A stretch of 64,000 nucleotides of DNA from Sphingomonas sp. Lineage in GTDB: Bacteria > Pseudomonadota > Alphaproteobacteria > Sphingomonadales > Sphingomonadaceae. Made by a program: the position numbers and the translations under genes. The DNA is taken from positions 930,001 through 994,000 of the forward strand of contig NZ_JAFKMA010000001.1 of NCBI RefSeq assembly GCF_017304635.1. Direction: 5' to 3'. Below are positions 21,201 to 28,310 of the stretch, piece by piece. Numbering within the stretch: the first letter of the stretch is position 1; each line of letters starts with the position of its first letter. Below the pieces are notes generated by a model, which ran no database searches, was not told the origin of the DNA, and was given only the letters and a program-made list of their open reading frames with translations.

Positions 21201-21390
21201 CGTTGCGCTCCATCTCCTCGGCGGAGACGCCGTTGCTCTGGGTCAGCACTTCGACCATCGGCGGCACCGGGTCGGGATAGGCTTCGATGTTGAGCCCGGC
21301 GAACGCGACCGCACCCGCCAGCACGACGCCGACCAGCAGCGTCAGCACCAGCATGCGCTGGCGCAGCGCCAGTTCGACCAGCCGGTTCAC
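18217..21390 (-). CDS. HME-type RND efflux pump (CzcA/CusA family)
   Basis: Proton-driven inner-membrane pump of 1057 residues, the normal length for heavy-metal-efflux RND proteins. It begins with the typical membrane helix then LNIEAYPDPVPPMVEV. Helix 4 carries GALDFGLIVDASVIMVE, close to the CzcA-type DFGxxxDGAVVMVEN signature but with DAS in place of DGA. The second half repeats the fold (WAGELGNLTNAVARLEVVVP). This signature suggests divalent cations such as Co, Zn or Ni rather than Cu/Ag, but metal choice is inferred. The GTG start overlaps the fusion-protein stop; its TGA overlaps the next GTG. Confidence 0.95.
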   Translation of the reverse strand: MNRLVELALRQRMLVLTLLVGVVLAGAVAFAGLNIEAYPDPVPPMVEVLTQSNGVSAEEMERNVTTPIEVAIAGLPHLTAVRSISLFGLSDVRIQFSYDVSFREAEQLVLSRLSQIPPMPNNAQPVISPTSPIGEIYRYRLTGPPGYSPMDLKTLQDWVLQRRFKRIPGVVDVTGWGGKLRTYEVHLDRDKLAAHNVTVPQVLAAIGKSDGNVGGQTVNFGAQAAIVRGVGLIQSVDAIRDVMVGTAGGMPILLRDVGAVTIGNMPRLGIAGGGADDDIVMGIVLMQRGAQSMPAIKGVEQEVAEINAGGVLPPGVRLERIYDRSDLIGVTTHTVMHNLIVGVLLIFALQWLFLGNLRSALIVAVTIPFALAVAVLVLTLQGESANLLSLGALDFGLIVDASVIMVEAVFRRMVDRSHDIASGRIHASHANRFSAILHASSDVSRGIFFAAAIIIASFLPLFTLTGVEGHIFGPMAKTYAYAIAGGLVAAFTVAPVLSALLLPDKLAEVDTWVVRHLRRAVEPAVAFALANRVLTVGIATVMLVVSMVAVRSLGVEFLPHLEEGNLYVRATLPASISLEAGQPTVNAIRRILASYPEVERVVSTHGRPDDGTDATGFFNAEFYAPLKPAEQWPAGVDKEKLTAELQGRLQARFPGVDFEFSQYIEDNVDEASSGVKGANSLKIFGSDLATLERLAAAIKAQMAQVQGIADLGVSNSLGQPTVRIDVDRLAAARYGLTPDDVNQTVAAAIGGQSTGDLYEQGTDRHFPIMVRLNPDQRNGIEQISRITIGAPSPTGNGTIQVPLSQVAKIRLTSGASFIYREHQERYVPIKFSVRGRDLGSTVDEAKARIARNVALPPGYHLEWAGELGNLTNAVARLEVVVPVSLLLILVLLFANFGSIRDTLLAFSVIPMALIGGVIALAVTGTPFSISAAIGFVALFGIAVMDGILMVATFNQQVNDDLEPEAALAVTVRHCLRPVVMTCLAAAIGLLPAAVSSGIGSQVQKPLALVVVGGMTLAPVLILLVLPVLIARFSRHRGGHRHALRRHHADGTPMESPL

Positions 21391-22631
21391 TGCTCTAGGC
21401 CCGCCTCGTTGACGAACAGCGCGCCCGACGTGACGACTCGGTCGCCGGAGCGCAGGCCGGCGGTGACGTGCGTCATCCCGCCTTCGGTATCGCCCACCTG
21501 CACCGCGCGCGCGTAGAGCAGGCCGTCGGGCGCGAGCACCCAGACGCGGGCGGTGTCGCCCTCATGGATCACCGCCTGGGCCGGGACCAGCAGGCTGTTG
21601 CCGCCAGTCGTGAGCCGGCGGCGGATATCGAACGACGCGAACATCTGCGGCTTCAAGGCGCCGTCGGGATTGTCGATCGTCGCGCGCACCGGCAGGCGGT
21701 GCGTCGCCGGATCGAGCGCCGCGCCGACATAGTCGATCCGCGCGGTGAAGCGCCGGCCGGGCAGCGCGGGCGTCGTCACCGTCACCTGGTCCCCGACCCG
21801 CGCGTCGGCCGCCTCGCTTTCCGCCAGTTGGGCGACCAGCCAGACCCGCGACGGGTCGGTGATCGTCATCAGCGGCGTGCCGTTGCCGGCGGCGATGAAC
21901 TGGCCGGGCGCGACGCTGCGATCGGCGATCAGGCCGCCCACGGGCGCGCGGAACACGGTCGTCGGCGTACCGCCGCCGCTGGTCCCCGCCCCGGGCCCGA
22001 AGATCGCGAGCCGGCCGCGCGCCGCCTGCACCGCCGACTGCGCCGAGCGGACGGCCGATTGCGCCGCGACCAGATCGTTCTGCGCTTGCGCGTAATCCTT
22101 GAACGCGCCGCCGGCGGTCTCGTAGATCGCCTTCTGCCGCGCGGCATTCTGTTGCGCGAGGGTCAGTGCCTGGGCGGCGGTACGCGCCTGCGCGGTCGCC
22201 GTCGTCAGTGCGTTGCGCGCATCGACCACGTCGGGCGAGGCGATGCGGAACAGGGGCTGACCCTTGGCGACGCCCTGGCCTGCGACCACCATAACGTCGG
22301 TGACTTGCCCCGCGAACGGCAGCAGGATCGGCGTCGAGTGATCCGCATCCGCCGCGATCGACCCACTGGCCTGCAACAGATCGGCATCGGCACCGTAGCG
22401 CACCGGCGAGATCGTCAGTTGGCGTAGCTGCTCGGCGGTCGGGCGGAACGCGCCGGGCGGCAGCTTTTCGGGCGCCGCCGGCGCGGCGGCGAACAATCCG
22501 CTTATTAGCCATGCCAGCATGGCGACGGCGACGATGCCGATCCCGACCAGCCCGACGATGCGATATTGCGCGGCGACCGGCAGGGCGCGCGCGGGAGGCA
22601 GCGCCGCCACGGAAGAATCGTGCTCGTTCAC
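21387..22631 (-). CDS. RND efflux periplasmic adaptor (CzcB/CusB family)
   Basis: Membrane-fusion protein joining the pump to the outer-membrane channel, 414 residues from a GTG start. One membrane anchor (about 25-50) is followed by the barrel-sandwich lipoyl half (SIAADADHSTPILLPFAG, VVAGQGVAKGQPLF), a helical hairpin (about 125-205), the second lipoyl half, and the beta-barrel with VWLVAQLAESEAADARVG. First gene of the three-gene operon. A possible direct-repeat operator (TTAC at 22699 and 22710) lies in the divergent region shared with the SulP gene. Confidence 0.93.
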   Translation of the reverse strand: MNEHDSSVAALPPARALPVAAQYRIVGLVGIGIVAVAMLAWLISGLFAAAPAAPEKLPPGAFRPTAEQLRQLTISPVRYGADADLLQASGSIAADADHSTPILLPFAGQVTDVMVVAGQGVAKGQPLFRIASPDVVDARNALTTATAQARTAAQALTLAQQNAARQKAIYETAGGAFKDYAQAQNDLVAAQSAVRSAQSAVQAARGRLAIFGPGAGTSGGGTPTTVFRAPVGGLIADRSVAPGQFIAAGNGTPLMTITDPSRVWLVAQLAESEAADARVGDQVTVTTPALPGRRFTARIDYVGAALDPATHRLPVRATIDNPDGALKPQMFASFDIRRRLTTGGNSLLVPAQAVIHEGDTARVWVLAPDGLLYARAVQVGDTEGGMTHVTAGLRSGDRVVTSGALFVNEAGLEQ

Positions 22632-22698
22632 GTAACCACGTCGCCTTGTGAAAACCCCTGTCCGCCGTCCCGGACGCTGGCCCGCTACCCGCCCCCGC

Positions 22699-22713
22699 TT
22701 ACGGTAACATTAC
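22699..22713. promoter_or_regulatory. TTAC direct repeats in the divergent efflux/SulP promoter region
   Basis: TTAC-G-GTAA-CA-TTAC contains two TTAC half-sites 11 bp apart plus an overlapping GTAA-N2-TTAC palindrome. OmpR-type regulators often bind tandem half-sites at about one helical turn. A link to the neighbouring regulator gene is inference. Confidence 0.3.
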
Positions 22714-22784
22714 ACCTGCGCGTGTCCCGGTGTCGAGCACATCGCCTCTTGCCAATCGATTGCCGGGAAGCGCTAGATGGGCCG

Positions 22785-24404
22785 ATGCGGTACAAGGATG
22801 GCATAGCGGGTCTGTGCGTCGCCGGGCTGATGTTGCCGGAGGGCGTCGCCTATGCCGGTATCGCCGGCCTGCCGCCGCAGCGCGCGATCATGGCGGGGAT
22901 CGCCGGGTGCATCGCCTATGCGATTGTCGGGCGCAGCCGGTTCGCGATCGTATCGGCGACATCCTCCTCGGCCGTCATCCTGGCGGCGACGCTGGCCGCC
23001 ATGCCGGGCACGGTCGCGGACAAGGCGATGCTGGCGACGATCGTCGTCGCGATGACCGGCGCGATGTTCCTGGTCGCGGCGATCGCGCGGCTGGGCGCGC
23101 TGACCGGGTTCATTTCCCGCCCGGTACTGCGCGGGTTCGCGCTCGGCATCGCGATCACCATCATCGTCCACCAGTTGCCGATCGTGACCGGAGTCGCGGC
23201 GCACGGCGGCAACATCGCGAGCTTCGTCGCCGACCTGATCGGTATGGCATCGCGCTGGCATCCGGCAAGCATCGCGACGGGCGCGGTCGCGCTGGGCGTG
23301 CTGCTGGCCTTGCGGCGCTTTCCCGCGTTGCCGGGAGCGCTGGTCGTCCTGGTGGCCGGTATCGCCGCAACGCAATTGCTCGGCCTGCCGCAGCGCGGGG
23401 TCGCGGTGGTCGGCCGAATCGACACCGCGATCGCCTGGCCCAGCCTGCCGCAGCTCGGGTGGGGCGACTATTCGCGGCTGGCGCAATTCACCGTGCCATT
23501 GGTGCTGATCCTGTTCGCCGAATCGTGGGGTACGATCCGCACGCTGGCGTTGCGGCACGGCGACATCGTCGAGCCGAACCGCGAGCTCGGCGCGCTCGGC
23601 CTCGCCAATCTCGCCGCGGCGGCGGTGCAGGGCATGCCGGTCGGCGCCGGCTTCTCGGCCGGGTCGGCGAGCGAGGCGGCCGGCGCGACGTCGCGTGCGA
23701 CCGGTCTGGTCGCCGCCGCGGGCCTGATCCTGTTGCTGCTGTTCGCGATGCCGCTGGTCGCGCTGGTGCCGGAGTCGGTGCTCGCCGCCGTCGTGATCGC
23801 CGCGTTGGTCCACGCGCTCGATCCCTCGCCGTTCGTCCGACTGTGGCGGCTCGACCGCGACCAGTATGTCGCGATCGGCGCGGCGGTCGGCGTGCTGGCG
23901 TTCGGCGTGCTCGACGGCATGCTGATCGCGATCCTGCTGTCGCTGGCGGCGTTGGTGCAGCGGCTGGCTGCGCCACGCGTCGCCCGGCTCGGACGGCTGG
24001 CTGGCGGGCACGATTATGTCGATATCGCGCGGCACGGCGACGCGGTGGCGCCGCCGCACATCGCGATCTGGCGACCGACCGCCCCGTTGTTTTTCGCCAA
24101 TGCCGACCGCATGCTCGCGCTGGTCGCGACCGGATCGCGCGCCGATCCGGCGATCCATGGAATCGTCCTGAGCCTCGAGGAAAGCTACGACCTCGACAGC
24201 ACGGCGCTCGACGCCCTGATCGCGTTCGACCAGGCGATGACCAAAGCCGGCCTGCGCGTACAACTCGCCCGCCTCCACGACCGCGCGCGCGACCTGCTCG
24301 CAGCCGCCGGGGAAACCGACCTCGACCAGCGCAGCAGCTACAGCGTCGACGACGCCGTCATCGCGCTCGACCAATTCCTGTCCGACGGAAAGAACCGCTC
24401 ATGA
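22785..24404 (+). CDS. SulP-family anion transporter with STAS domain
   Basis: Inner-membrane anion carrier (sulfate, bicarbonate or similar), 539 residues. From ATG 22785 the protein enters the membrane domain with LCVAGLMLPEGVAYAGIAGL, the conserved first-helix motif of the family. About 10-12 hydrophobic segments follow, including GFSAGSASEAAGATSRATG near residue 290. A cytoplasmic STAS domain ends the protein from about residue 430 (HIAIWRPTAPLFFANADRM, then YDLDSTALDALIAF). No clear Shine-Dalgarno site is visible. It overlaps the ParB-like gene by ATGA. The substrate is not deducible. Confidence 0.93.
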   Translation: MRYKDGIAGLCVAGLMLPEGVAYAGIAGLPPQRAIMAGIAGCIAYAIVGRSRFAIVSATSSSAVILAATLAAMPGTVADKAMLATIVVAMTGAMFLVAAIARLGALTGFISRPVLRGFALGIAITIIVHQLPIVTGVAAHGGNIASFVADLIGMASRWHPASIATGAVALGVLLALRRFPALPGALVVLVAGIAATQLLGLPQRGVAVVGRIDTAIAWPSLPQLGWGDYSRLAQFTVPLVLILFAESWGTIRTLALRHGDIVEPNRELGALGLANLAAAAVQGMPVGAGFSAGSASEAAGATSRATGLVAAAGLILLLLFAMPLVALVPESVLAAVVIAALVHALDPSPFVRLWRLDRDQYVAIGAAVGVLAFGVLDGMLIAILLSLAALVQRLAAPRVARLGRLAGGHDYVDIARHGDAVAPPHIAIWRPTAPLFFANADRMLALVATGSRADPAIHGIVLSLEESYDLDSTALDALIAFDQAMTKAGLRVQLARLHDRARDLLAAAGETDLDQRSSYSVDDAVIALDQFLSDGKNRS

Positions 24405-25030
24405 AAGAAGACTTCGCCCCGGTGCTCCATCCGATCGCGATCGCCGACCTGCGCCCGACCCAGATGACGGTCGGCTACCGCGAGGTCGCGCGCAAGCGCG
24501 CCGAGTGGCGAAGCCGGGCCGAACGCGACGGCGGCGAGTTTCTGGGCCACCACATGATTCCCGCGGTGCTCGGCCCCGACGCGACGCCCTACATCATCGA
24601 TCATCATCACCTCGCCCGCGCGCTGTACGACGAAGGGGTGACGCAGGTGCTGGTCAGCGTGATCGCCAACCTCGGCCTCCTGAAGAAGTCGCAATTCTGG
24701 ACCTTCCTCGACAATCGCAACTGGGTGCATCCGTTCGATGCCGAGGGCGAGCGCCGGACACACCGCGACCTGCCCCGGCATGTCGGCGGAATGGCGGACG
24801 ATCCGTATCGTTCGCTTGCCGGCGAGCTGCGCCGGGCGGGCGGCTATGCCAAGGACAACACGCCCTACTCGGAGTTCCTGTGGGCCGATTTCCTGCGGCG
24901 GCGGGTGCGGGCGAAGCTGGTCGAGCAGCATTTCGAACGCGCCGTCGTCAAGGCGCTCGACCTCGCCAGGGGGCATGACGCCTCGTACCTGCCCGGCTGG
25001 TGCGGTCGGTCGGACGACACCAATCGCTAG
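24401..25030 (+). CDS. ParB-like nuclease-fold protein (ParBc_2 type)
   Basis: A 209-residue protein resembling the family named putative ParB-like nuclease. The N-terminal part has ADLRPTQMTVGYREVARK, then YIIDHHHLARAL near residue 70, a His cluster seen in ParB/sulfiredoxin-fold enzymes, and LDNRNWVHPFD. There is no helix-turn-helix or partner ParA, so chromosome partitioning is unlikely. Its ATG overlaps the SulP stop, so the two are co-translated. Function in this setting is unknown. Confidence 0.8.
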   Translation: MKEDFAPVLHPIAIADLRPTQMTVGYREVARKRAEWRSRAERDGGEFLGHHMIPAVLGPDATPYIIDHHHLARALYDEGVTQVLVSVIANLGLLKKSQFWTFLDNRNWVHPFDAEGERRTHRDLPRHVGGMADDPYRSLAGELRRAGGYAKDNTPYSEFLWADFLRRRVRAKLVEQHFERAVVKALDLARGHDASYLPGWCGRSDDTNR

Positions 25031-25033
25031 GCG

Positions 25034-25582
25034 TTACAGCCAGGCGAGCGTCGCGAGCAACACCCCGCCCGCCGCCGCCAGCCCGGCCGCCCCGAACAGC
25101 CAGCGCCGCCGCGTCAGCGCGGTGATCGACGCCAGCGCGATCGCGATCTGAAGGAAGGTCATCGCGATCGACAGCTTCAGGTGCGGGCGCATCGCATGCC
25201 CGGACTCGGCGTCGGCGGCCTCCGACTGACGATCCAGCGCTTCGGCCTGGTTGCGCAACGCGGCGCTCTTCGTCGCGTAATCGGCCGCACGCTTTACCGC
25301 CGCCGGATCGTTCCCGCCGGTCGCGAGATAGATGTGCCGCTTCACCTCTTCGGCCTGGTAATAGGACCATTGGTCCGACGCGCGCGCCTTCAACAGCACC
25401 GCTTCGTTCTTGTAATAGAGCGCGTCATGCTCGGTATGTCCGCCGAGCAGGCTGACCACGGCGCCCAGCGTCGCCAGGATGGCGGAGAACAAGGCGATCT
25501 TCTGCGCCAGCGGCTCGCCATGTTCGGCGTGATGATCGACCGCATCCTCGTGCGCGCCGCGAACCTCGAACTCTTCCGCCAT
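25034..25582 (-). CDS. DUF4337 family membrane protein
   Basis: A 182-residue predicted inner-membrane protein of unknown function. The start at 25582 (MAEEFEVRGAHEDA) follows GAGAGCGGGAT and matches the family's usual start; the frame is open 24 codons further. One membrane segment lies at about residues 30-48 (LFSAILATLGAVVSLLGG), then a family-typical block YYKNEAVLLKARASDQWSYYQAE, a helical charged region, and two C-terminal membrane segments. A strong minus-strand terminator and a structured segment lie just upstream (25610-25815), so expression may be controlled by attenuation. Confidence 0.85.
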   Translation of the reverse strand: MAEEFEVRGAHEDAVDHHAEHGEPLAQKIALFSAILATLGAVVSLLGGHTEHDALYYKNEAVLLKARASDQWSYYQAEEVKRHIYLATGGNDPAAVKRAADYATKSAALRNQAEALDRQSEAADAESGHAMRPHLKLSIAMTFLQIAIALASITALTRRRWLFGAAGLAAAGGVLLATLAWL

Positions 25583-25609
25583 ATCCCGCTCTCTCACCCC
25601 GTCGACCAC

Positions 25610-25652
25610 AAAAAAAGGCCAGCACGACGGCATGTACGCCGGCGCGCTGGCC
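25610..25652 (-). terminator. Strong intrinsic terminator on the minus strand
   Basis: A stem of about 17 pairs (GGCCAGC on each end, one mismatch, two G-U) with a 3-nt loop spans 25617-25652 and is followed on the minus strand by seven T residues (25616-25610). Confidence 0.85.
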
Positions 25653-25815
25653 AAAGATACCGGATGCAGCCGAGGGGGCCCGGCGCTCCGTCAATCACGC
25701 AGGCTCCAATATCGTGGTGGCCGAACACGCGGGGAACGGCCTGAAAGGCCACCGCTTCGAATGCGACTGAAGGAGGATTACAGCCGCTGCCGCCAAGATG
25801 TCCGAGGACTCCCGC
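25610..25815 (-). ncRNA. Candidate structured RNA or leader upstream of DUF4337
   Basis: Read on the minus strand, the segment folds into a central hairpin (GGTGGCC/GGCCACC, 25716-25722 with 25747-25753), closed by an 11-bp stem (25765-25775 with 25686-25696) that needs two G-U pairs, and ends in a strong intrinsic terminator 28 nt before the DUF4337 start. The G-U pairs favour a minus-strand RNA, since they become A-C mismatches on the other strand. No minus-strand gene lies upstream, so the terminator must serve a leader or a stand-alone RNA. A TATTTA element at 25822-25817 could be its -10 box. I cannot assign an RNA family; both ends are approximate at the 5' side. Confidence 0.45.
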
Positions 25816-26000
25816 GTAAATACTCAGTGCAAAGGGGGTTGCACGCGACTCTACATGCGCTCGCAAGCTGACGCGAACCTTACAGGGGAGCGGCCTATGC
25901 GTATTTCGTGCGCGTAATGCCCGTGTAAGCCGCCGGCCATAGTCGGACGACGGGCCGTACCATCGGTGGGCGGCCCGGTCCGATTCTGGGGAACCTCGTC

Positions 26001-26642
26001 ATGCCCGTGTGGGGAACCGTATCCGGCAAGATCGCGCTCCATGCCGGGCTGCTGATCGCGACCGGACGGATCGATCTGGATACGGTCAGGATGACGCTCG
26101 ATCCGTCGCTGCCGGTCTCCGCCGTCGATGTCCCGGTCGCGCGCAAGCTCGGCGTATCGGTCGACGTGCGGACGCCCCAGGATCTGCCGCGCGATCGCGA
26201 GATCGGGCTCGGCACGCATGCCGCTCGGCTGCGGCGCGTGGTGGTCGACCCGGCGCTGGCCAGCGGGATGGCGGTCGGTACTGACATCCTGCGCCTGATG
26301 CCGGTCGCGATCGATCTGCGCGGGTGGCGGATGACGAGCGGGTCGTGGCGCGACCTTCCGGTCCTGACGGCGCGGATGCACCCGGTCCATGCGACGGTGA
26401 CCGACGACCATTGCCTCGCGATCGACGCGACCGATGCGAACGGCCAGCCGTTGCGTGTGGCGCTGGTGGGCAAGCCGCTCGGCACCTCGCCGCGAGTCGC
26501 GATCCGGCTGGGCGACGTCGCCATGGCCGCCACGACCGGTTCGCCGACCTGCCCGTCGAGCCAGGCGCAGATCGACTGGTCGTCGCTGACAGGTCACCGC
26601 ATCGTATTCGACTTGAAGGACGAGAGGGTCTGGATCGACTGA
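26001..26642 (+). CDS. Retropepsin-like aspartyl protease relative, probably inactive
   Basis: A 213-residue protein resembling two halves of the retropepsin fold. LDPSLPVSAVDVPVARKLG near residues 33-51 aligns with the active-site loop of this family, but DTG is replaced by DPS. VGTDILRLMPVAIDL near residue 93 and the C-terminal HRIVFDLKDERVWID match the family's strand-ending motifs. No signal peptide is obvious, although residues 9-21 are mildly hydrophobic. GGGGAACC precedes the ATG at 26001. Function is unknown and the protease call is a fold guess. Confidence 0.55.
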   Translation: MPVWGTVSGKIALHAGLLIATGRIDLDTVRMTLDPSLPVSAVDVPVARKLGVSVDVRTPQDLPRDREIGLGTHAARLRRVVVDPALASGMAVGTDILRLMPVAIDLRGWRMTSGSWRDLPVLTARMHPVHATVTDDHCLAIDATDANGQPLRVALVGKPLGTSPRVAIRLGDVAMAATTGSPTCPSSQAQIDWSSLTGHRIVFDLKDERVWID

Positions 26643-26687
26643 CTTTACCAGCCAGCGGGGGCATACCGGGTTCGCGGTCGGTAGGCC

Positions 26688-26710
26688 GATACGGGAGTTG
26701 CCCCCGTATC
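26688..26710 (+). other. Hairpin upstream of the CysQ-like gene
   Basis: GATACGGG (26688-26695) pairs with CCCGTATC (26703-26710) around a 7-nt loop. No T-run follows. It lies about 110 nt before the next start codon. Confidence 0.4.
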
Positions 26711-26817
26711 ACGTCCGGTCGGCAAAGCCGGCCATCCCGCTCATGGTTAACGCCGGAACGGGCAAAAGCGGCCAAATTCTTCCCATTTCGGGCATAACGG
26801 CGCAAGAAGCCGGCCTG

Positions 26818-27600
26818 ATGACCACCCCCCTTTCCCCGTCAGCCCGCGATCTGGTCGCCGATGCCGACCTGGCCGCGCGATTGGCCGAGGCGGCGGGCAA
26901 GGTGCTGGTGGAGGTGCGCGACTCGCAGGAATGGCACCCGGCCGAGCTGGGCAAGGCGGGCGACGCCGCCGCCAACGAACTGCTTTGCCGCGCGATCGCC
27001 GCCGAACGTCCCGACGACGGCCTGCTGTCCGAAGAACATCCCTGCGACGGCACTCGTTTGCGGCGATCGCGCGTGTGGATCGTCGATCCGGTCGACGGCA
27101 CGCGCGAATATGGCGAAGCGCGCGACGATTGGGCGGTGCACGTCGCATTGTGCATCGATGGCGCTCCCGTGGTCGGGGCGGTCGCGCTGCCCGATACCGG
27201 GCTGGTGCTGCGCTCCGACGCGCCGCCTGCGCTCGGACCGCTCAACCGGCCGCCACGCATGGTGGTCAGCCGGACCCGCCCTGCACCCGAGGCCGTCGCT
27301 GTCGCCGATGCGATCGGGGCCGAGCTCGTGCCGATGGGGTCGGCCGGGGCCAAGGCGATGGCGGTGGTGCGCGGGATCGCCGACCTCTATCTCCATTCGG
27401 GCGGGCAGCATGAGTGGGATTCGGCGGCGCCCGTCGCCGTCGCGCTGGCCGCCGGGCTGTATTGCGCGCGGCTCGACGGAACGCCGCTCCTCTACAATTG
27501 CGCCGACACCTATGTGCACGACCTGCTGATCTGCCGCCGCGAGCTGGTTCCGTCCGTGACCGCCGCTTTGGCCCGAGGAGTTGCGAATGCCGGTCTATGA
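26818..27600 (+). CDS. cysQ: 3'(2'),5'-bisphosphate nucleotidase, CysQ-like (inositol monophosphatase family)
   Basis: Li-sensitive Mg-dependent phosphatase that in CysQ proteins converts PAP to AMP during sulfur assimilation. The 260-residue product has the family metal-binding motifs: an acidic LLSEE near residue 68, VWIVDPVDGTREY near residue 90, and the C-terminal HEWDSAAPVAVALAAG near residue 200. The start at 26818 gives the family's usual N-terminus; the frame is open to 26698. Its end overlaps the carbonic-anhydrase-like gene by 14 nt. The exact substrate (PAP or inositol phosphate) is inferred. Confidence 0.85.
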   Translation: MTTPLSPSARDLVADADLAARLAEAAGKVLVEVRDSQEWHPAELGKAGDAAANELLCRAIAAERPDDGLLSEEHPCDGTRLRRSRVWIVDPVDGTREYGEARDDWAVHVALCIDGAPVVGAVALPDTGLVLRSDAPPALGPLNRPPRMVVSRTRPAPEAVAVADAIGAELVPMGSAGAKAMAVVRGIADLYLHSGGQHEWDSAAPVAVALAAGLYCARLDGTPLLYNCADTYVHDLLICRRELVPSVTAALARGVANAGL

Positions 27601-28111
27601 ACTCGACGGCAAACGGCCCGTCATCGGCGCCGACGTCTGGATCGCGCCCGACGCGCATGTGATCGGCGAGGTCGTGTTGGGCGACGCGGTCGGCGTGTGG
27701 TTCGGCAGCGTGATCCGCGGTGACACCTCGCTCATCACCGTCGGCGATCGTACCAATGTGCAGGACGGCGCGATGCTGCATTCGGATCACGGCGTCTCGC
27801 TGACGATCGGCGCTGAATGCACGATCGGGCACCATGCGATTCTGCACGGCTGCACGGTCGGCGATCGCGTGCTGGTGGGCATAGGCGCGACCGTGCTCAA
27901 CCAGGCGGTAATCGGCGACGAATGCGTGATCGGCGCCAACGCGCTGGTGACCGAGGGCAAGAGTTTCGATGCCGGGAGCCTGATCGTCGGCAGTCCCGCG
28001 CGCGCGATCAAGGCGCTGGGGCCGGAACAGCGCGGGTTCCTGAAGGCGTCGGCGGCGCACTACGTCGCCAACGCCCAGCGCTTCACCAAGGGATTGAAAC
28101 GGATCGACTAG
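27587..28111 (+). CDS. Gamma-carbonic anhydrase family protein (YrdA-like)
   Basis: A 174-residue left-handed beta-helix protein built from hexapeptide repeats (IGADVWIAPDAHVIGEVVLG and onward). Metal-ligand histidines typical of the family are seen in MLHSDHG and IGHHAILHG. Such proteins bind zinc or iron; carbonic anhydrase activity is not assured. The ATG at 27587 follows GAGGAG at good spacing; a TTG two codons earlier is less likely. It overlaps the end of cysQ and is followed within 5 bp by a nested inverted-repeat element. Confidence 0.9.
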   Translation: MPVYELDGKRPVIGADVWIAPDAHVIGEVVLGDAVGVWFGSVIRGDTSLITVGDRTNVQDGAMLHSDHGVSLTIGAECTIGHHAILHGCTVGDRVLVGIGATVLNQAVIGDECVIGANALVTEGKSFDAGSLIVGSPARAIKALGPEQRGFLKASAAHYVANAQRFTKGLKRID

Positions 28112-28115
28112 GCCC

Positions 28116-28297
28116 GATCGACATTCAGCTATGATGTAGCATTTCGAGCCACCTATTGCCCGTCATCCCCGCGAAGGCGGGGATCCAGAGTCGCGAGAAT
28201 GGCGGTTTCAAGCTGTAGATATAACCAGTCTGGATCCCCGCCTGCGCGGGGATGACGAACATGGAAGTGACGTTCACCGGTTAGCTGAATGTCGATC
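28116..28297. repeat. Nested inverted-repeat element between convergent genes
   Basis: Outer arms 28116-28131 and 28282-28297 are a perfect 16-bp inverted repeat (GATCGACATTCAGCTA). Inside, 29-nt arms 28161-28189 and 28229-28257 match at 28 of 29 positions, with core TCATCCCCGCGAAGGCGGGG, the same family as the repeat in mutL. The whole 182-bp unit fills the gap between the carbonic-anhydrase-like gene and the aminopeptidase gene. Confidence 0.85.
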
Positions 28298-28310
28298 CTT
28301 CCTAGCGCGC

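Larger units (their letters stand above)
25583..26000. other. 418-bp gap between DUF4337 and the retropepsin-like gene
   Basis: No convincing protein gene. The part nearest DUF4337 (25610-25815) can fold into a terminator-ended RNA on the minus strand. From 25830 to 26000 I see only candidate promoter sequence. Short open frames here (for example 25760-25871 plus) lack a usable ribosome-binding site. Confidence 0.7.

Noticed and set aside
25680-25830. 6S RNA or cobalamin riboswitch on either strand
   Set aside because: A TTACAGCC stretch resembles the 3' part of enterobacterial 6S RNA, and some GC blocks recall B12 leaders, but the closing stems and conserved boxes needed for either family could not be found by eye.
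25594-25866. 90-residue minus-strand and 79-residue plus-strand open frames in the DUF4337 upstream region
   Set aside because: No usable ribosome-binding sites and low-complexity content; the segment is better explained by RNA structure and a terminator.
28161-28257. CRISPR-like repeat pair
   Set aside because: Only two inverted, not direct, copies and no spacer series; it is a palindromic element.
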